From contig CM070722.1 in NCBI GenBank assembly GCA_036346275.1, positions 66,377,524 through 66,441,523 on the forward strand: a stretch of DNA of 64,000 nucleotides, written 5' to 3'. A program made the position numbers and the translations under genes. This document shows, one piece after another, positions 1 through 12,354 of this stretch (within the stretch, counting starts at the first letter, position 1; each line of letters starts with the position of its first letter). Origin of the DNA: Otatea glauca. Taxonomy: Eukaryota > Streptophyta > Magnoliopsida > Poales > Poaceae. The notes beneath the pieces are model-generated. The model did no database searches and was not told the origin of the DNA. It saw only the letters and a list, made by a program, of their open reading frames with translations.

Positions 1-1078
1 CCACGAGGGCTTGTATGGGCGGGTCTTAGCCTATTAAGTTATTTAGGTGTGGCTTTGCATCTAAGGAAGGCGGGAGTTATGCACAGGCATTCCGGTTTGG
101 TCTGTCTGTAGGGGGTTTACTTACCAATGCAACGGTGTACGCCTTGCCGTGATGTAAACGTGGTGTTGGGTGTGATGTGAAAGGAGCCACGTCTTGGGTG
201 AGTGTTTCGCTTCCATGGCGAGGTCAAACGTCCCGGCTGGTTCAAAGCCACATCTAGATAATGTAACGGCTCAGATGATCTCCTTGCCGACACACCAAAG
301 GAAGTGTGTAAACCGCCCGCAAAAGAGGTTGATCATTCCTTGTGGGTAAAGCTGTACACCTCTGCAGAGTGTAAATCTAATCGATTAGCCGTGTCCACGG
401 TTATGGACGCTTGGTGAAGTCATTCCAATGTTAGAATGTTTTGGTACTTTTCTCGAAAAAGCGGGTTTGAAAAGGAAACCATTTTGCACATAGCTTTTGG
501 GTCAAAGGACGACTCAGGGATCTTTACAGTCGGGTAGACTGGGTTGAAGGACTTGGTTATTTGGTTATCACTTTATATTCCAATTGCTCATTTGAAAATG
601 CGATGTTTCAATCTATTATGTCATACTTTTTAAATGTTTATGCAACTGCAAAATAACCTTAAACCTGCCTTGTTTAGCCTGCATAATTACTTAAATGCAT
701 CTGCCAAACACTATAAGTCTTGCTGAGTACCAAAGTACTCAATCTTGCATCTGCTGTCTCAGAGGACGAAGCTGCAAGCGTCCGACGACTTTTACTTTCA
801 CGCAGGTGCGAAACTTTTGACGACGAGTTTCCTAGGTTTGCCAAGTCGGTTGCTCGAGGGTTAGCGGGCAAACCACGTGACTTTGGAGTTTTAATTTCTC
901 TATTTTTTCCATGTTGTAAGAATTTAACTCAGATAATTATTACTGCTTGTAATATATGCTCACAAATATTTATCTTGTGGTTGTGATATGAATGTTGTAA
1001 ACATGTGAGTGCTAGCCACCGATCATGGGACTAGTACGGTAATCACATGGAGGTTTCGCTTGCAAAACGGGTCTCACA
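1..1078 (+). repeat. 5' LTR, last 1.08 kb
   Basis: This is a direct repeat of 11276-12354 with scattered substitutions and small indels, ending in GTCTCACA just before the primer site. It is the distal U5 part; U3 and the promoter are off the left edge. Confidence 0.9.
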
Positions 1079-1083
1079 AATGT

Positions 1084-1095
1084 TGGTATCGAGCC
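1084..1095 (+). other. Primer binding site (tRNA-iMet type)
   Basis: TGGTATCGAGCC lies 5 bases after the LTR end. It matches the usual plant site TGGTATCAGAGCC with one base missing. It would prime minus-strand DNA synthesis. Confidence 0.75.
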
Positions 1096-1281
1096 ACACC
1101 GATCGTAGGAAGCCTTGGGTGAAGGGCGTTAGATATTAGAATGAAAACTTAATTTGAGGAATAAACCAAACTCTACTCGCTACTAATAATGAACTTTAGC
1201 ATATATGCTAATTTTCTTATTTGTGGTCTCTTAGCTATTCATAAATAATTATTATTAATCTCTTCTTTTCATTATTTTGTA

Positions 1282-2005
1282 GATGGCACGTTATGTACCC
1301 CGCCATGAGTCGGTCACTCCAGAGCTAGGTGGGATGATGGGGTACTACATCATCTGTTAAAGGATTGTCATTACGAGAGTGTTCCGAGATATGTGGTGTT
1401 CCAAGCATACCGAGCTCGGAGACTAAGGAATATGCTACTAGAGTCTTTATACCTCCAAGACCGGCGTTTAATGAGGGTGAAAGGACTTTTGAAGGGTATG
1501 GATCATCCATCGATGCTTGATGAATGAAGCTGCTTATCGAGCCATGATCCACCTCCGTCATGTGATTCCGCACTGGATCACGCATATCGCTATCTTCCCG
1601 AAGACCCCGATTGGAGATAATGTATATAGGGACCACACTAGAGTTAGAAATAATGGTCTTAGGGTTATGTTGAATTTTGTAAATAAGCTAGACAGCACTA
1701 TGTGCGATTAGCGCAGAGTCATTAGAGACTCGACGACGGATGGCATTCCCGAAGCCCGCTTGGCCCCGCGCGTAGCAAGAGGTACAATACCACACACGGT
1801 GCTAAGTGAGGACTTCCCAAATCCCATCCGCACAACGCTCACTTTGACTCCTATGTACCCACACCGTGTGCCCAGAGGAGCCGAATGTCTGCATAGGTAG
1901 TTGCCGCGCTTTATTAATGATAAGGGCATAAATCCCGTAGCACTTGTGAATTTCACTGAAGCCCTCGAGTGTATAGGCGTAGAGCCTACACCGCTAGGAC
2001 TTTAG
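1282..2005 (+). pseudogene. Decayed extra ORF upstream of gag (orf0-like)
   Basis: A protein-like reading runs from an ATG at 1282 (MARYVPRHES) and shifts frame near 1335. It continues through a readable stretch with YVVFQAYRARRLRN, meets a stop near 1525, resumes as AAYRAMIHLRHVIPHW in another frame (to 1711), and can be followed to about 2005 near IGVEPTPLGL. It has no gag, protease or RT motif. Rice RIRE3/RIRE8-type elements are described as having an orf0 before gag; identity with that ORF is my inference from position. The function of such ORFs is unknown to me. At least two frameshifts and several stops make this copy dead. Confidence 0.5.
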
Positions 2006-2940
2006 ATGGGATAGAATAGGTAGGAGTGCATGGATGTGACAGTAGTTGTAAATATGGGACGTGTGAAATAAATAAAGTGGTACTTTTGTTGTGAGTAAAT
2101 GTGGAATTAGTTAAATTAAGATTGAGAACCATGTAATAAAGAATAATATAGGGACAACTTAGTTCATAAGAATTGTAAGGGCTAAGAATATAAGAATGGT
2201 GAGATAAAAGTAACCCATGCAAAAGTAGCGTAATTCTTGTTTCCTTGTTACTCTGGCACTCTATTAATGCTAATCTGTCTTGCTTTAAAATTTGGATGAC
2301 CAACCCTCCGGTTAGGCAGCTATAGCTAGGACTTAGCGAGAAAATTATGGGCAAGAAAAGCATTGCCCTATGCTCACGATTAGGCGAGATAGTTAATGGA
2401 TTCAAAGTGTATGCGCGCTATTACTATAAAGAGAGCGTCGCGTGCGCCATCAAGTTAAGCATTTTAGTTCAAATAGAGTCCAAGCCATCCAAGAGACAAG
2501 TCGTAGTCGGCAAGAAAGATTTGTCAAGTGCATCAAGTGGAGATGGGAGCATACGTGCGCTCATATGAAGCGCGATAGTTGGCCAAGATATCGAATCGGG
2601 ACCTAGGAGACGCAGAATCGAAATAGACGGAGTATCTCGTCGGTTTACCGGCGAGAATCCGAGCCGCTTCCGAGCCCTCCATTCTGGAGTAGTTGTGGCG
2701 TCGGATCGCCATCACCGCCTCCGGAATGGTAGCGGATAGGTTCTTCCTAGAAACTTATGCTATAATAGTATATTGTAAAGTAGTTGGTATGTGTATGTAT
2801 CCCTAATAGTTGCATGAAATGCTTTTGGTATTGTAAGTTTTTCTAAATTGTATCTACATTACATGAATAATAATAATGGATTTTCCTCATAAATTGTAAC
2901 TATGGGGTGAAAATTTTCATGAGAAAATCCTAAAAATAAA

Positions 2941-2971
<31 letters not shown>

Positions 2972-3120
2972 TGATGATGGAGCAATAAATAAAATGTCAA
3001 ATGAGGCGATGGAAACTAAGAACTTTAGAGCAAATACGTCTTTGGGTACATTTGAAATTTTACTCTAAGTTTTTGTCGCGTACTAAAATGGTAATCGATT
3101 TCAGATGAGGCCAACCAGTC
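2006..3120 (+). other. Non-coding leader between orf0-like ORF and gag
   Basis: About 1.1 kb, AT-rich toward the right, with no supportable coding region. An (AAT)n microsatellite lies at about 2939-2966. Confidence 0.5.
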
Positions 3121-3129
3121 ACTCAATCG

Positions 3130-4320
3130 GATCTCGAAATCGATGCACCGCAGATACTTGCGATCCCAGGCGAGTGTCTCAACGCTGCACAACCTAATCC
3201 TCAACATCCTGCAACAAGAGCCTCGACATCTCGAGCAGCCCGCCAAGATGCCCCTATTCCATCTCCTGCTGGGATGAAGTTCCCGAGGAACACCGCCTCC
3301 ACCACCTACCATGGCTCAAGTGCTAGCCCTAATTGAACAAGGGAGGCGGCGAATACCACGATCTCGCAGCAGATAGCCCGAACACTGCAGCTCGTGGTGT
3401 TGCCCGTGGAGGAAATGGTGGGGCTCATAGTGTCCAAGTTGAACGAGTTCTTAAGGATGCACCACCGTTTTCTCCCTTCGCGAACCTCTTGATGCGGATG
3501 ATAGTTGCGGTCATGGAAAACAAGTTAGATATTGCTCGGTGTGATGAGAGGAGAAGGTCCTATATGCCTCTTATCGCTTGCAAGGAATCTACAACCGTTT
3601 GGTGGGAGAACTACCAGCGGTGCTACGTAAGGGCGGGTGGTCCTATGGCACGAGTTTAGAGTCGCATTCCGTCGCACACACATTCCAAACAAAGGTGTGA
3701 TTGAAGTGAAAAGAGGGAGTTTCTTGACCTTAAGCAAGGATCAATGATGGTGATGGAGTATCTGCACCGCTTCAATCACCGTCGCGATATGCCACTTATG
3801 AAGTAGCCGATGAGGCAAGAAGGATTGAGAGGTTTAGGAAAATCTAAATGAAGAGATCAAGTGGGCTTTAATTGCCCAAGACATTGACGACTTCAAGCTT
3901 TGGTGGACAAGGCCGTAAGAGTGGAGCATGGCGATCGCGATGTGATGGAGAGCCGCAGCGCAAGTGGCTTGCACGTAGCTCATCCGAGTCGGATCATCTA
4001 GGCCACAAGGGTGGCAATCGACTAGTTTCCGTCGACCACCACCGCCATCACCAGCACCAAGAGCCCAACGACCGCTTCTCGTGCTCGAGATCCTGAGGCG
4101 AGCTACTCGCTTTGTGCAAATGGCAGCCATGGCGACTGCTCGCCAAAGGCAACAACCTAGGACCGCCATTGTTGCCCGAAGAAGGCGCCTAATGTCACGT
4201 GCTTTCATTGCAATGAGCGTGGACATTACGCCGCCTCGTCCCAAGAAGAAAACCGGGCAACCTCGTCCCCAAGCTCAAGGCGGACTCAAGGATCGACGCC
4301 ACCACTGCGCAAGGCGGGAA
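3130..4320 (+). pseudogene. gag pseudogene of the chromovirus (capsid and zinc knuckle)
   Basis: Gag packages the element RNA into cytoplasmic particles. Several frames together show the Retrotrans_gag pattern. A WWENY stretch at about 3600 is followed by a reading with THIPNKGV, then EFLDLKQGSM and EYLHRFNH (about 3660-3780), which are landmarks of this domain. Near 4200-4243 a zinc knuckle reads CFHCNERGHYAAS, keeping C-x2-C-x4-H but with serine where the last cysteine should be. At least three frameshifts break it. The first codon is unclear; a proline- and glutamine-rich N-terminal part seems to start around 3130. Confidence 0.75.
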
Positions 4321-7300
4321 TATTGACGCCTTCACCATATGACGATCGAAAGCAGCGCAGGAGGCCTCGACGCGTTGTGCTCGGTATGTTCCTTGTGAAA
4401 TCTGTGCCTACATTGGTGTTGTTTGATTCGAGCTTCTCATTCTTTTATCTCCAAGAAGTTTTCAACAAAACAAGTTGGAAGTTTCCTGCTGCCCACTCGC
4501 ATGAGTGTGCGATCACCTGGAGCCACTATTAAAACCGCTAGTTTCGGTTCTGGAGTTAGAATAGAAATCAATGGGGTTACATTTTATGCTGATCTCATCT
4601 TGATAGAAACATCTGGGCTAGATGTGATCTTAGGCATGGATTGGTTGGCCAAACATAAGGGATGCATAAACTGTGCCAATCGATCTATATCGCTGGTGAA
4701 TCATGATGGAATATCGTGGAATTTACCTCAAGTGTCAATGAGTTAGCATCTCACCAGTCCGGTGTTTAGCATCCACAGTTGAATTGGAAAATGTGCCAAT
4801 AATTAATGAATTTCCAGAAGTATTTCCTGCTGAATTGCCAGGAGTGCCCCCGGATCGAGAAATGGAGTTCATCATTGACTTGGTGCCGGGAACGGCACCA
4901 ATATCAAAGCGTCCATATAGGATGCCCACCAATGAATTAGTGGAATCAAAAAGCGACTCAAGGAGCAATCGGACAAGGATTTATTCGCCCAAGACATCAC
5001 CACGGGAAGTCCGGTTCTCTTCGTCAAGAAAAGGACAATAGTCTGCGCATGTGTGTAGACTACCGTGCCTTAAATGAAGTAACCATCAAGAATAAATATC
5101 CGTTACCCCGGATTGATGATCTATTTGATCAACTAAACGGGGCGCAAATTTTTTCCAAGATAGACTTGAAGTTGGGGTATTTCCAGCTGAAGGTCAGACC
5201 ATCGGACATTCCCAAGACTGCCTTCACTACCCGTTATGGATTATACGAATACACCGTGATGTCCTTTGGGCTCACAAATGCTCCGTGAGCTTCATGAGCT
5301 TAATGAATAAGATCTTCATGGAGTATCTGGATAAATTTGTGGTGGTATTCATTGATGATATCTGATATATTCCAAGATCAAGTAGAGCATAAACAACATT
5401 TGCACTTGGTCCTCAAGAAACTCAGAAAATAAATTATATGCCAAGTTCGAAATGTGAGTTTTGGTTGAAAGAAGTAGCATTTCTGGGCATGTTTTATCGG
5501 AGGCGGAGTTGTTGTCGACTCAAGTAAAGTGCAAGCGATGTTGGCTTGGGAAAGGCCGCAATCATCCCAAAAGTTCAAGTTTTACGGCTTTGCAGTTATT
5601 ACCGCGGTTCATTGAAAATTTCTCTAAAGTAGCCAAGCCACTCACGCAACTCTTAAAGAAAGAAAAGAAGTTCGAATGGACTTGATTGTGAAACGAGTTT
5701 TGAAGTTAAAAGAAAAGCTAACTTCTTTGATCCTCATACTACCGGATATTCATAAAGATTTTGAAGTATATTGTGATGCATCACTCCAAGGGTTGGGATG
5801 TGTATTAATGCAAGAAGGCCGAGTTGTCGCTATGCCTCTCGACAACCGTCCTCATGAGCGTAACTATCCTACTCATGACCTTGAATTGGCATTGTGGTTC
5901 ATGCCTTAAAAATCGCGGCATTATCTTATTGGGAATAGAGCAGATCTATACCGATCATAAAGTCTCAAGTACTTCTTTACCCAACCGAATTGAACTCGAG
6001 GCAAAGAAGGTGGTGGAGTGATCAAAGACTATGACCTTGGTCTTCATTACCATCTGGTAAGGCCAATGTCGTGGCCGACGCTCTTAGTCTAAGTCAGATT
6101 GCATCTTTGGATCCTCGCCATCCGACCTAATCAATGCCTTCCAAAAGCTCAATTTAAGTCTAGTGGAAAATGGTTATGTGGCGCCCTCCAAATTCAACCA
6201 ACCCTTAAGAACCAGATTAAAGACGCTCAACTCGGGGATGAAGCCATTAAGGAAATTGAAATTATTCAATTGGGGCATAAATTCGCGTTCACGAAAGTTC
6301 GGATGGAATAATTATGAAGGAACTCGTATTTATGTGCCCAATAATGCCGATATCAAGAGGTTGGTTCTATCTGAAGCCCATGAGTCACCATTATCCATTC
6401 ACGGGTAGCACCAAAATGTATCAAGACCTTAAGAGAGATTATTGGTGGCCGGTATGAAGAAGGATACCACCGAATATATCGCGAGATGCGATGTATGCCG
6501 GCGTGTCAAAGTCGAACATCGGCGTCGGTGGGTTACTCAACCACTACAAATTCGAATGGAAATGGGATGATGTCGGTATGGATTTCATTCTCGGCCTTCC
6601 TCGGACTCAAAAGGAAATGACTCCATTTGGGTTGTCGTGGATCGACTAACCAAAGTGGCTCATTTTATTCTGGTCAGAACCACATATTCTGGAGACAGGT
6701 TGGCAGAACTTTACATTAGCAATATCGTGCGTGCGCACGGGTTCAAGACAATTGTTTGCATCGAGGATCGCAATTCACATCCCGTTTTTGGGAAAAATTG
6801 CATGGTCTTTTGGGAACTAAATTGACTTTCAGTACTGCTTACCATCCCCAGACCGATGGTCAAACTGAAAGAACAAATCAAATACTTGAAGATATGTTAA
6901 GGGCCTGTGTGCTCACGTATAGCACCAATTGGGAGAAGTGCTTAGCATTTGCGGAATTCTCTTACAATAATAGTTTTCAAGCTAGTCTGCAAATGTCGCC
7001 ATTTGAAGCCCTTTATGGAAGAAAGTGTCGAACTCCACTTTTTTGGTCTGAGGTGGGGGAAAGACGGTTCTTTGGCCCGAACTTAATAAATGAGGCCCAA
7101 GAACATGTAGACTTGATCTGGCCGATTGAGGAAGCCCAATCCCGCCGAAAATTCTGCGACACTCGTCGACGTGACTTGAGTTTTGAGATCGATGACTATG
7201 TTTATTTAAAGGTTTCACCTCTTCGCGGATCCGCGATTCCAAGTTCGAGGCAAGTTAGCCCCTCGGTATATTGGTCCATATCATATCTTTGGAAAAGATG

Positions 7301-7601
7301 GGAGAAAGCATACAAGTTGGAGCCGCCATCCCAATTATCCGATGTACACAATGTTTTCCATGTATCGCAGCTTAAGAAGTGTCTGCGTATCCCGGCTGAA
7401 CTTACCCAATTGGAAGAGATTGAACTCCAGCCTGATCTGACTTATCGCGAGCACCCAGTTAAAATCCTCGAAGAAGCAGAGAGGCGCACTCGAAATAAAG
7501 TTCATAAAATGGTAAAAGTGCAATGGAGTAACCACACCGAAGAAGAAGCAACCTGGGAACAAGAGGATAAGCTTAAAGAAGAATTCCCTGATTTCTTTTA
7601 G
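4321..7601 (+). pseudogene. pol pseudogene: protease, RT, RNase H, integrase, chromodomain
   Basis: Polyprotein for processing, reverse transcription and integration. Protease: VLFDSS near 4420 (active-site Asp-Ser, degraded after it) and DVILGMDWLAKH near 4625. RT: FPEVFPAELPGVPPDRE from 4806, YRALNEVTIKNKYPLPR near 5060, IDLKLGYFQL near 5165, and the FIDDI catalytic site near 5350 followed directly by a stop. RNase H: EVYCDASLQGLGCVL near 5765. Integrase: a zinc finger remnant (CDVCRR, about 6490), VVDRLTKVAHF near 6630, and STAYHPQTDGQTERTNQ near 6830. The last 281 codons (6756-7601) are open and end in a chromodomain (VKVQWSNHTEEEATWEQED), which in chromoviruses helps target insertion to chromatin. 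About eight breaks separate the domains. Confidence 0.88.
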
Positions 7602-7648
7602 ACCTTTTCTACCTTAGACCCGCCAAATCTCGGGGGCGAGATTTCTGT

Positions 7649-7660
7649 AAGGGGGGTAGA
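7649..7660 (+). other. Polypurine tract
   Basis: AAGGGGGGTAGA lies just before the 3' LTR and would serve as plus-strand primer. The spacing to the LTR start (TGTAACAGCC at 7663) is as expected. Confidence 0.75.
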
Positions 7661-7662
7661 TT

Positions 7663-10600
7663 TGTAACAGCCTGAAAAGGAAAAACAGTAGACAATAAAA
7701 TGGAAATGAATATTTTGGATTAAAGTATATTTATTTCTGGATTTTCTTGATGTTATTGGTTTTATTGGATTTTCTTGAATTTATGTTTTGTATGAAAAGT
7801 CCAACAAATAGAATTACTAAATGGAAAATGATAAAAAGGTAAAAGTAAAAATAAGAAAAATTACCATTTGACCATGACCAACCTGGTAAGCCAGTAAAAT
7901 TCTTAGTAAAAATCTTTGGTGCTGATTTGGAGCAAGAATAAATATCTTAATTCTCTCTTTTGACTAGAAACAGTAAAGTTTGAATTAATTAAAAATAATC
8001 GAAGTTGGTCAGAGCCACAAAAATTACCAAAGAACCCTTAGAGCAGTAGTTACATCTGGTAAAAATCTCAGCAATTTATCATGTCAGCAAAGCCTCCTAA
8101 AAATTCAAAAACAGAGACTATTAAAACAAGAAATCTTCATGTCAGAATTTTTATAAAATATTCAATTGAGTTATTGACTTGAAATTTTTATGGGGACATA
8201 CATATGACTTAATGAACCTCCATAAAAGTTTGGGAAATAATTAATAATTTTACACTTCTAAATAAATAGATTTCGAAATTCAATTTCTGTACCCGTCCAC
8301 AGTGTCAGAATTTTTATAATTTAACCATAATGCATTTTACTCTGAAAATTTAACTGGACGCTGAGGACTACCAGATAAACCCAGTCAAAAAGTTTGGAAA
8401 ATTTTCAAAGTGATTTGACGGCCGTTTTAATGGTCACATGGAGCATGTCTCGGCTGTGATTGTCCTTGGAATTGTTTTCTCTCTCGACTCATGGGCCGCT
8501 CCTTTTCCGTAACCGTGCGCTGGCAGTAACGGAAACCGCTCACTCGCCGACCGGTGGCCCGGGACCCACCCGTCGACCTCTGATCTCGCCGCCTCTCTCT
8601 CCTCCCCTCTGCCCGAGACCGACTCGACCTCTCCCGATCCTTCGCCACCTCGCGATTCAACGCTGGCCGGTGCACGTCGCCTCTACTTGACCCCTGCCAC
8701 GTCCATCCTCGAGACTCGTGCGCCATTCCTGTCGTCCTTGCGTTATCACCTTGCCGGCGAGACGCCGCGCCATTTCACCGAAAGCGCCGAACCAAGCCGT
8801 TCTTTTCACCTCCGTTCAAACCCTGTGAATTCGTCATTCGCCAGCTATAAATAGCTCTTGTACATCGCATTGGACCTCCCCTTCTTCTCATTCACTCCCA
8901 GAACCAACAATCAAACCGTAGCTCCCTTTCTCGCCGTTTCTGCGAGAAAAACCAAAAATGGAGAGGCATCGCAATTGAGCCAAACCGGTAAGTCTCAATC
9001 CAATTCTTTGCAACCGAGGCATCTTTGGGCATCGCTGAGTCCATACTACCCATCAATTTCAGCTTTCTTCTGGCGATCAATCGCCACCATCTGCTGCGTC
9101 TTCTTCTCCGCGTCGCCACCGTGTCAAGCCTCCACAGCCCTTCTCGACCTCCCACGTCAGGTAAAATGGAGCTGCGCCAGCCCACTGAAGCTCACAATGG
9201 AACCGATCAACCCTAGGAACCGCCAAAACTCCGGCGCGGCTTGTCGCCGTTAGCGCCGCCGCCCTCTCCGGTGGCGACCTACCTTCCGGCCACTTCGACG
9301 AATGGGTAGCGTCCTAGGACCGCCTTTGGCACGCTGGTGCTTGGTGGTTCTACCCATTCGCCGCGTCGGACTTAGTTCGTCGTGGCGAGCCTTGGACCAA
9401 ACGCTCGCCGGTCGCCGACGGGTGGGTACGCATTGCGATCACCGGTGGGATTACGCGACGCGTCACGTGTCGCGACAAGCGGGGCCCGGTGGTCGATCGC
9501 TCGATGGTCTCGCGCTGTCGGTATCATCGGCAAAGGCGGTGGGCCACGGCCGTCAGCCGCGAGTCACACCGCGATCGTGCCGACAGGCGGGACCAACTTG
9601 TCGATGGGCGGGCGATTTGAATTCGCCACGCGCTAGGAAGGCGTTTCGTGATTCCAAAGCGTATTTACAATTTCAAGAAATTTTAAAAACCGCATAGATT
9701 CAAATGCCCATAACTTTTGAACCATCCGCCAAAAATAGTGAAACCAATTTCTAAATTCATGAAAAATTCCGTAGATTCAGAATATGCAAAAATATTTTGA
9801 AGATCATCTCTAGAAAATTTTGAAATTCAAATTCGAGTTAAAAGGCTAGAGATATGTTCTATACAAAATTTACGTAAATAAACTTGGAAATTTATGAAAC
9901 TAATTTTCTAGAATCCTTATATTACCAGGAACCCAGATATACAAGGATATTTAATTTTCATGCTTATATGAATTACTTTTATTTAGGCTTTGTTTCAATA
10001 CACTAGCAATTCAAATATGTATAATTGTACTAAAAAGAAATTTAAAAGAAACAAAGTTAATTATAAATACTAGGATGGCAGTAGCATAGTTGAGTTTGAT
10101 TAAATAGGAATTTTGGGTTGAATTAACTTTAAGCTATGTAATCATTATTGTGCCAAATGCACTCACACATATATATGTATATATATATGTGCTTTGTAGG
10201 TTAAATAGCTAAAATCTAGTTTATTTGATTCAAGCCATGAACAGCCTAACAACCTAGCTGGATAAGGAATTCGTAGTTAATAAATTTGTATCACGTAACC
10301 TTCTCAAAAATCAAGAATAAATCTAATTAGCTAGCTACCGCTATACATTATTTAAAACCTTTTCTATGCAAATCACTTAGGGTTAAGTGTTTAGCGTAAC
10401 CCTTAATTAGTGTCTAATCCTTTTAATTCAAATAATTTTAGCATCTATAATTCGAAGTCATAAATACTAGAATTCACAATTTTAGCCTCTTGAATTCGTA
10501 AATCCCAAGCTATTAATCAGAAAAGAAACCATGTCGATCATTTCACAAAAGTATTAACATTCAGTGTACAATTATTTACTTCATGAATCCTAAAAATCAT

Positions 10601-12354
10601 ATTCTTAATCCTCAAAAGGACAACCACATTTTCTGCGCTTTTCTTTATTTGACTTCTTATCTGTCTTCTTTTCGTCCTTTTCCGAATTTGGATATTTTAC
10701 TATTTTTCCCGCTTGATCGTCGTGTAGAGACCGACGTCATCGAAGAGGAAGACGACGCCATCGCCGATCCAGATCTGAGTTAGGCCAGTGAGCTGCAAGG
10801 CAAGCACCTCCTTGAACATGTTGAACCCAATAATTTACCTACTCTATGTTGTTTTTGCTTATATACGGTGCATCCGGATAGTTCTCCTTAAAAACTGCTA
10901 ATTTGGGTTAGAACTGTAGTTAATCCTGTAAATTATGGTTTGCCTCAATTTGTATGAACATGTGAACCTTGTAAGCCTTAGTCGGATAGCTAGACAATGT
11001 TTAATGTCATTTTGGGTATAACCGCTAGCATAAAATATCTGCTTAAGCTGTTGATCGTGTGTCATTCTTTTCAACGTATGTATGATCCTCATTTGGGAAA
11101 ATGTTGCTAGTACTTGGATTAAAAACCCAAAAATAAAACTATGGTTTTGATGCGGGCGATTATTGGCAATAGCCGGAGGTGCGAGAGGATTTGCACGTAG
11201 CGTAGGGTGGAGTATCGCCTGTGTCGGATTAAGGACCGAGCAATGGGACGCTATCGATCCAAGAATTTCGTACAACCACGAGGGCTTGTATGGGCGGGTC
11301 TTAGCCTATTAAGTTATTTAGGTGTGGCTTTGCATCTAAGGAAGGCGGGAGTTATGCACGGCATTCGGTTTGGTCTGTCTGTAGGGGTTTACTTACCAAT
11401 GCAGCGGTGTACGCCTTGCCGTGGATGTAAAGCGTGGTGTTGGGTGTGATGTGAAAGGAGCCACGTCTTGGGTGAGTGTTTCGCTTTCCATGGCGAGGTC
11501 AAGCGTCCGGGCTGGTTCAAAGCCACATCTAGATAATGTAACGGCTCAGATGATCTCCTTGCCGACACACCAAAGGAAGTGTAAAGCGGCACGCAAAAGA
11601 GGTTGATCATTCCTTGTGGGTAAAGTGTACACCTCTGCAGAGTGTAAATCTAATCGATTAGCCGTGTCCACGGTTATGGGCGCTGGTGAAGTCATTCCAA
11701 TGTTAGAATGTTTTGGTACTTTTCTCGAAAAACTGGGTTTGAAAAGGAAACCATTTTGCACATAGCTTTTTGGGTCAAAGGACGGACTCAGGGATCTTCT
11801 GATCGGGTAGACGGGTTGAAGGACTTGGTTATTTGGTTATCACTTTATATTCCAATTGCTCATTTGAAAATGCGATGTTTCAATCTATTATGTCATACTT
11901 TTTAAATGTTTATGCAATCGCAAAATAACCTTAAACCTGCCTTGTTTAGCTCGCATAATTACTTAAATGCATCGCCAAACACTATAAGTCTTCTTGAGTA
12001 CCAAAGTACTCAATCTTGCATCTATTGTCTCGGAGGACGAAGCTGCAAGCGTCAAGCGACTTTTACTTTCACGCAGGTGCGAAACTTTTGACGACGAGTT
12101 TCCCTAGGTTTGCCAAGTCGGTTGCACGAGGTTAGCGGGCAAACCACGTGGCTTTGGAGTTTTAATTTCCTCTATTTTTCCATTTGTTGTAAGAATTTAA
12201 CTCTGTATAATTATTCTGCTTGTAATATATGCTCACAAATATTTATCTTGTGGTTGTGATATGAATGTTGTAAACATGTGAGTGCTAGCCACTGATCATG
12301 GGACTAGTACGGTAATCACATGGAGGTTCCTGTTTGCAAAAACGGGGTCTCACA
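7663..12354 (+). repeat. 3' LTR of the chromovirus, 4.69 kb
   Basis: It starts TGTAACAGCC after the purine tract and ends GTCTCACA, so it has TG...CA ends. Its last 1.08 kb duplicates window positions 1-1078. A TATA box is at 8846. GC-rich sequence at 8.45-9.65 kb holds open frames that are not conserved proteins. The middle (9.7-11.0 kb) is AT-rich. I see no separate element nested inside, but cannot rule out an old one because the LTR is long. Confidence 0.85.
8846..8854 (+). promoter_or_regulatory. LTR TATA box
   Basis: TATAAATAG follows about 1.2 kb of U3, with a C-rich stretch 30-40 bases on that would hold the RNA start. It is the likely core promoter of the element. Confidence 0.6.

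Larger units (their letters stand above)
1..12354 (+). mobile_element. Ty3/gypsy chromovirus (Tekay/Del type, RIRE3/RIRE8-like), 5' end outside window
   Basis: The first 1078 bases match 11276-12354 almost base for base, so they are the end of a 5' LTR and its 3' partner. After the 5' LTR comes a primer binding site like the end of initiator tRNA-Met. Then follow a decayed extra ORF, gag, protease, reverse transcriptase, RNase H, integrase and a C-terminal chromodomain, a purine tract at 7649-7660, and the 3' LTR. This order and the chromodomain place it in the chromoviruses; the long LTRs and the ORF before gag suggest the Tekay/Del lineage (inference). Coding parts carry many frameshifts and stops, so it cannot encode its own proteins. 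The left flank and 5' target duplication lie outside the window; the 3' flank starts CTTAC. Confidence 0.9.

Noticed and set aside
8427..9697. Several open frames of 60-131 codons in GC-rich DNA
   Set aside because: They lie inside the 3' LTR of the chromovirus, overlap on both strands and have no domain; they come from base composition.
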